DNA from: Pelosinus sp. IPA-1
GTDB taxonomy: Bacteria; Bacillota; Negativicutes; DSM-13327
DNA length: 64,000 nt
Assembly (NCBI RefSeq): GCF_030269905.1
Contig: NZ_BSVC01000003.1
Span: 1-64,000 of the forward strand
Direction of reading: 5' to 3'
A model generated the notes under the pieces. It saw nothing but the letters and a program-made list of their open reading frames with translations, had not been told where the DNA came from and did not search any database. This document shows positions 62,728 to 64,000 of this stretch, piece by piece (the stretch's first letter is position 1; each line of letters starts with the position of its first letter). A program made the translations under genes and the position numbers.

Positions 62728-64000
62728 TTATCGAGATGTAACAAAAACATCGATTTCATCACCGCTTTTAACAAGAGAAGTATATTCTGTAGGTTGTTTA
62801 TTTAAATGAATTTTTACAGTACTGCCAGGAGGTAAGGTTTTCGTATCAAAATCCGCGGCAAGTAGAACATCAGTAACCATAGGATGTTCTTGGTCAGTAC
62901 ATGAAAAATTAATGATACTGTTATTGTGAGCAGTATCCGTTGCTTGTGCCGGTTTATCATTCATTATAATAGTAAAGCGCCGTAAGGGAACGCTGCATTT
63001 GGTTTTATTAAATAAGACGGTAATAAAATTTTCCTCATAGTTATCTAATCCTAACAATTCCTCGACTGTAGGTTCAGAAAGTACGCCAGTAATAATAATA
63101 TCATCGTTATTAACGAAGCTAGTACTCTGGGCAGAGGTTCCGTTAATGCTATATTTGGGCCACACATTGTATTCGCGTTCGTTGCCGTTAATAATATAAC
63201 GATAAGGGGTTATTTCTACTACATTGTCCGTGACTGTCAATACTTCCTCTAGAGTCGTTGGTAAGCGATAGGTAACATGATCCCGATCAGCTAAAAGAGT
63301 GTCTAGTTCAGCTGGAATGCCATGTACGGTAATGATAGGATGTATATCGTACAGCTCATCGTTAATAGAAACTGTATAAGGTGGTAAAACGTTAACCACA
63401 TCGCGAAGACAAAGGGTTGGAACTGTTCCAGAGGTACCTTTTATTACCTTGATGGTATCATTCTCTTTAATTTGTTCAGATAGACCAGTTTTACTACCGT
63501 TTAGTTCAATAAGACTGGGTGTGCCATGAGTTCCAGGGAAAAAGTGGGTTTCCTCGTTAATTGTTATAGTGATCCCAAGTCCTGGTCGACCATGCAAACT
63601 TCGTATATCTATTCCTGCAGCAAGTAGTGCATCGGCGATGGTCAGTTGCCCAAGATTGAAAAGATGGAGCGGTTGCTCATTTAATGTGACATTTATAAAA
63701 TTGAGGGTGCGACTGGCAGAAAGTCTCAAAATACCAAGAGGAGTAACTGCGTCGGGCGTGCAAAGGTCATCTGGGATTTGGCTAATTCCTTCTATTGCAT
63801 CAGGACGGCGAACGGCAACTCGAGGCGCTGGAATGTCAAGGGATTGGGCTAAGGCTTCTGCTAACATGGGAGTCAGGGAACCACCACCAATTAAAAGTAC
63901 GGCTTGTGGTGGCGTGACGTTAAGCATCAGAATTTCTTTAGCAATAGCCTGAGATAATTCAGCGACATGGCGCTCAATACGTTGAGTGATCTCCTTGGTA
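62728..64000 (-). CDS. FtsA/ASKHA-like protein, C-terminal part (runs off the window)
   Basis: The frame is open from the stop at 62728 to the window edge, so the start lies beyond 64000. The visible 424 or so residues begin with the end of an actin-like (ASKHA) ATPase fold: ERHVAELSQAIAKEIL, then VLLIGGGSLTPMLAEALAQ and RVAVRRPDAI. This phosphate-loop region is the one seen in FtsA, PilM and related proteins. The rest is a long beta-rich region with repeated modules (for example LNEQPLHLFNLGQLTIADAL, INDELYDIHP) of unknown role. It may be a cell-division or envelope protein peculiar to this group. Confidence 0.75.
   Translation of the reverse strand, partial: TKEITQRIERHVAELSQAIAKEILMLNVTPPQAVLLIGGGSLTPMLAEALAQSLDIPAPRVAVRRPDAIEGISQIPDDLCTPDAVTPLGILRLSASRTLNFINVTLNEQPLHLFNLGQLTIADALLAAGIDIRSLHGRPGLGITITINEETHFFPGTHGTPSLIELNGSKTGLSEQIKENDTIKVIKGTSGTVPTLCLRDVVNVLPPYTVSINDELYDIHPIITVHGIPAELDTLLADRDHVTYRLPTTLEEVLTVTDNVVEITPYRYIINGNEREYNVWPKYSINGTSAQSTSFVNNDDIIITGVLSEPTVEELLGLDNYEENFITVLFNKTKCSVPLRRFTIIMNDKPAQATDTAHNNSIINFSCTDQEHPMVTDVLLAADFDTKTLPPGSTVKIHLNKQPTEYTSLVKSGDEIDVFVTSR

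Overview
The window looks like chromosome from a spore-forming, Gram-negative-walled Firmicute of the Negativicutes, most likely the Sporomusaceae (Pelosinus-like). The grounds are low-GC Firmicutes-style coding with strong AGGAGG ribosome sites, a two-partner secretion pair that needs an outer membrane, a Clostridium-type molybdenum nitrogenase cluster (short NifK, nifI1/nifI2 between nifH and nifD, split homocitrate synthase), DapL lysine synthesis, and an orphan PAS histidine kinase of the sporulation type. The genus is an inference; no database search was possible.

Layout. 1-620: end of an rRNA operon with a 5S gene, then a truncated second 5S copy carrying its own terminator, with a palindromic element between them. 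937-4456: ApbE, ECF transporter T and A components, and a Nudix hydrolase. 4497-7645: a small unknown gene, an acidic amino acid symporter and a GH18 lipoprotein. 7952-13654: TpsB/TpsA secretion system. 13730-17445: a metal chaperone, an LCP cell-wall ligase and PBP2. 17671-24610: the haem/sirohaem operon (precorrin-2 dehydrogenase, hemA, hemC, cobA-hemD, hemB, hemL), interrupted twice by short palindromic repeats. 24785-29462: small membrane protein, CitMHS transporter, a tandem glycine riboswitch ahead of a lone LivK-type binding protein, and an unknown protein. 29661-36678: orphan sensor kinase, a GNAT-cNMP-domain fusion paired with a radical SAM protein, RNase H, a small phage-like protein and an AEC transporter. 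36737-49150: the nitrogen fixation cluster H-I1-I2-D-K-E-N-B-fdx-anfO-Vomega-Valpha, behind a leader with two terminators that each overlap a hexaloop hairpin of the kind bound by ANTAR antiterminators. 49427-54690: MgtC, TRIC-like channel, YhaM, a TPR glycosyltransferase and two unusual low-complexity or repeat proteins. 54787-58473 (minus): dapL, htpX behind a yybP-ykoY manganese riboswitch, and a membrane phosphoesterase. 58887-64000: a degenerate M20 peptidase, a Crp/Fnr regulator, hcp with a matching Crp-type operator, and the C-terminal part of an FtsA/ASKHA-like protein that runs off the window.

At least thirteen copies of three dispersed non-coding repeat families (called A, B and C here) fill the intergenic gaps. 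Families A and B share end sequences and sit head to tail without spacers at two places. The most novel-looking items are the hexaloop/terminator leader of the nif operon, the GNAT-CNBD plus radical SAM gene pair, the manganese riboswitch on htpX, the glycine riboswitch ahead of an orphan binding protein, the predicted HcpR-hcp circuit, and the repeat families.
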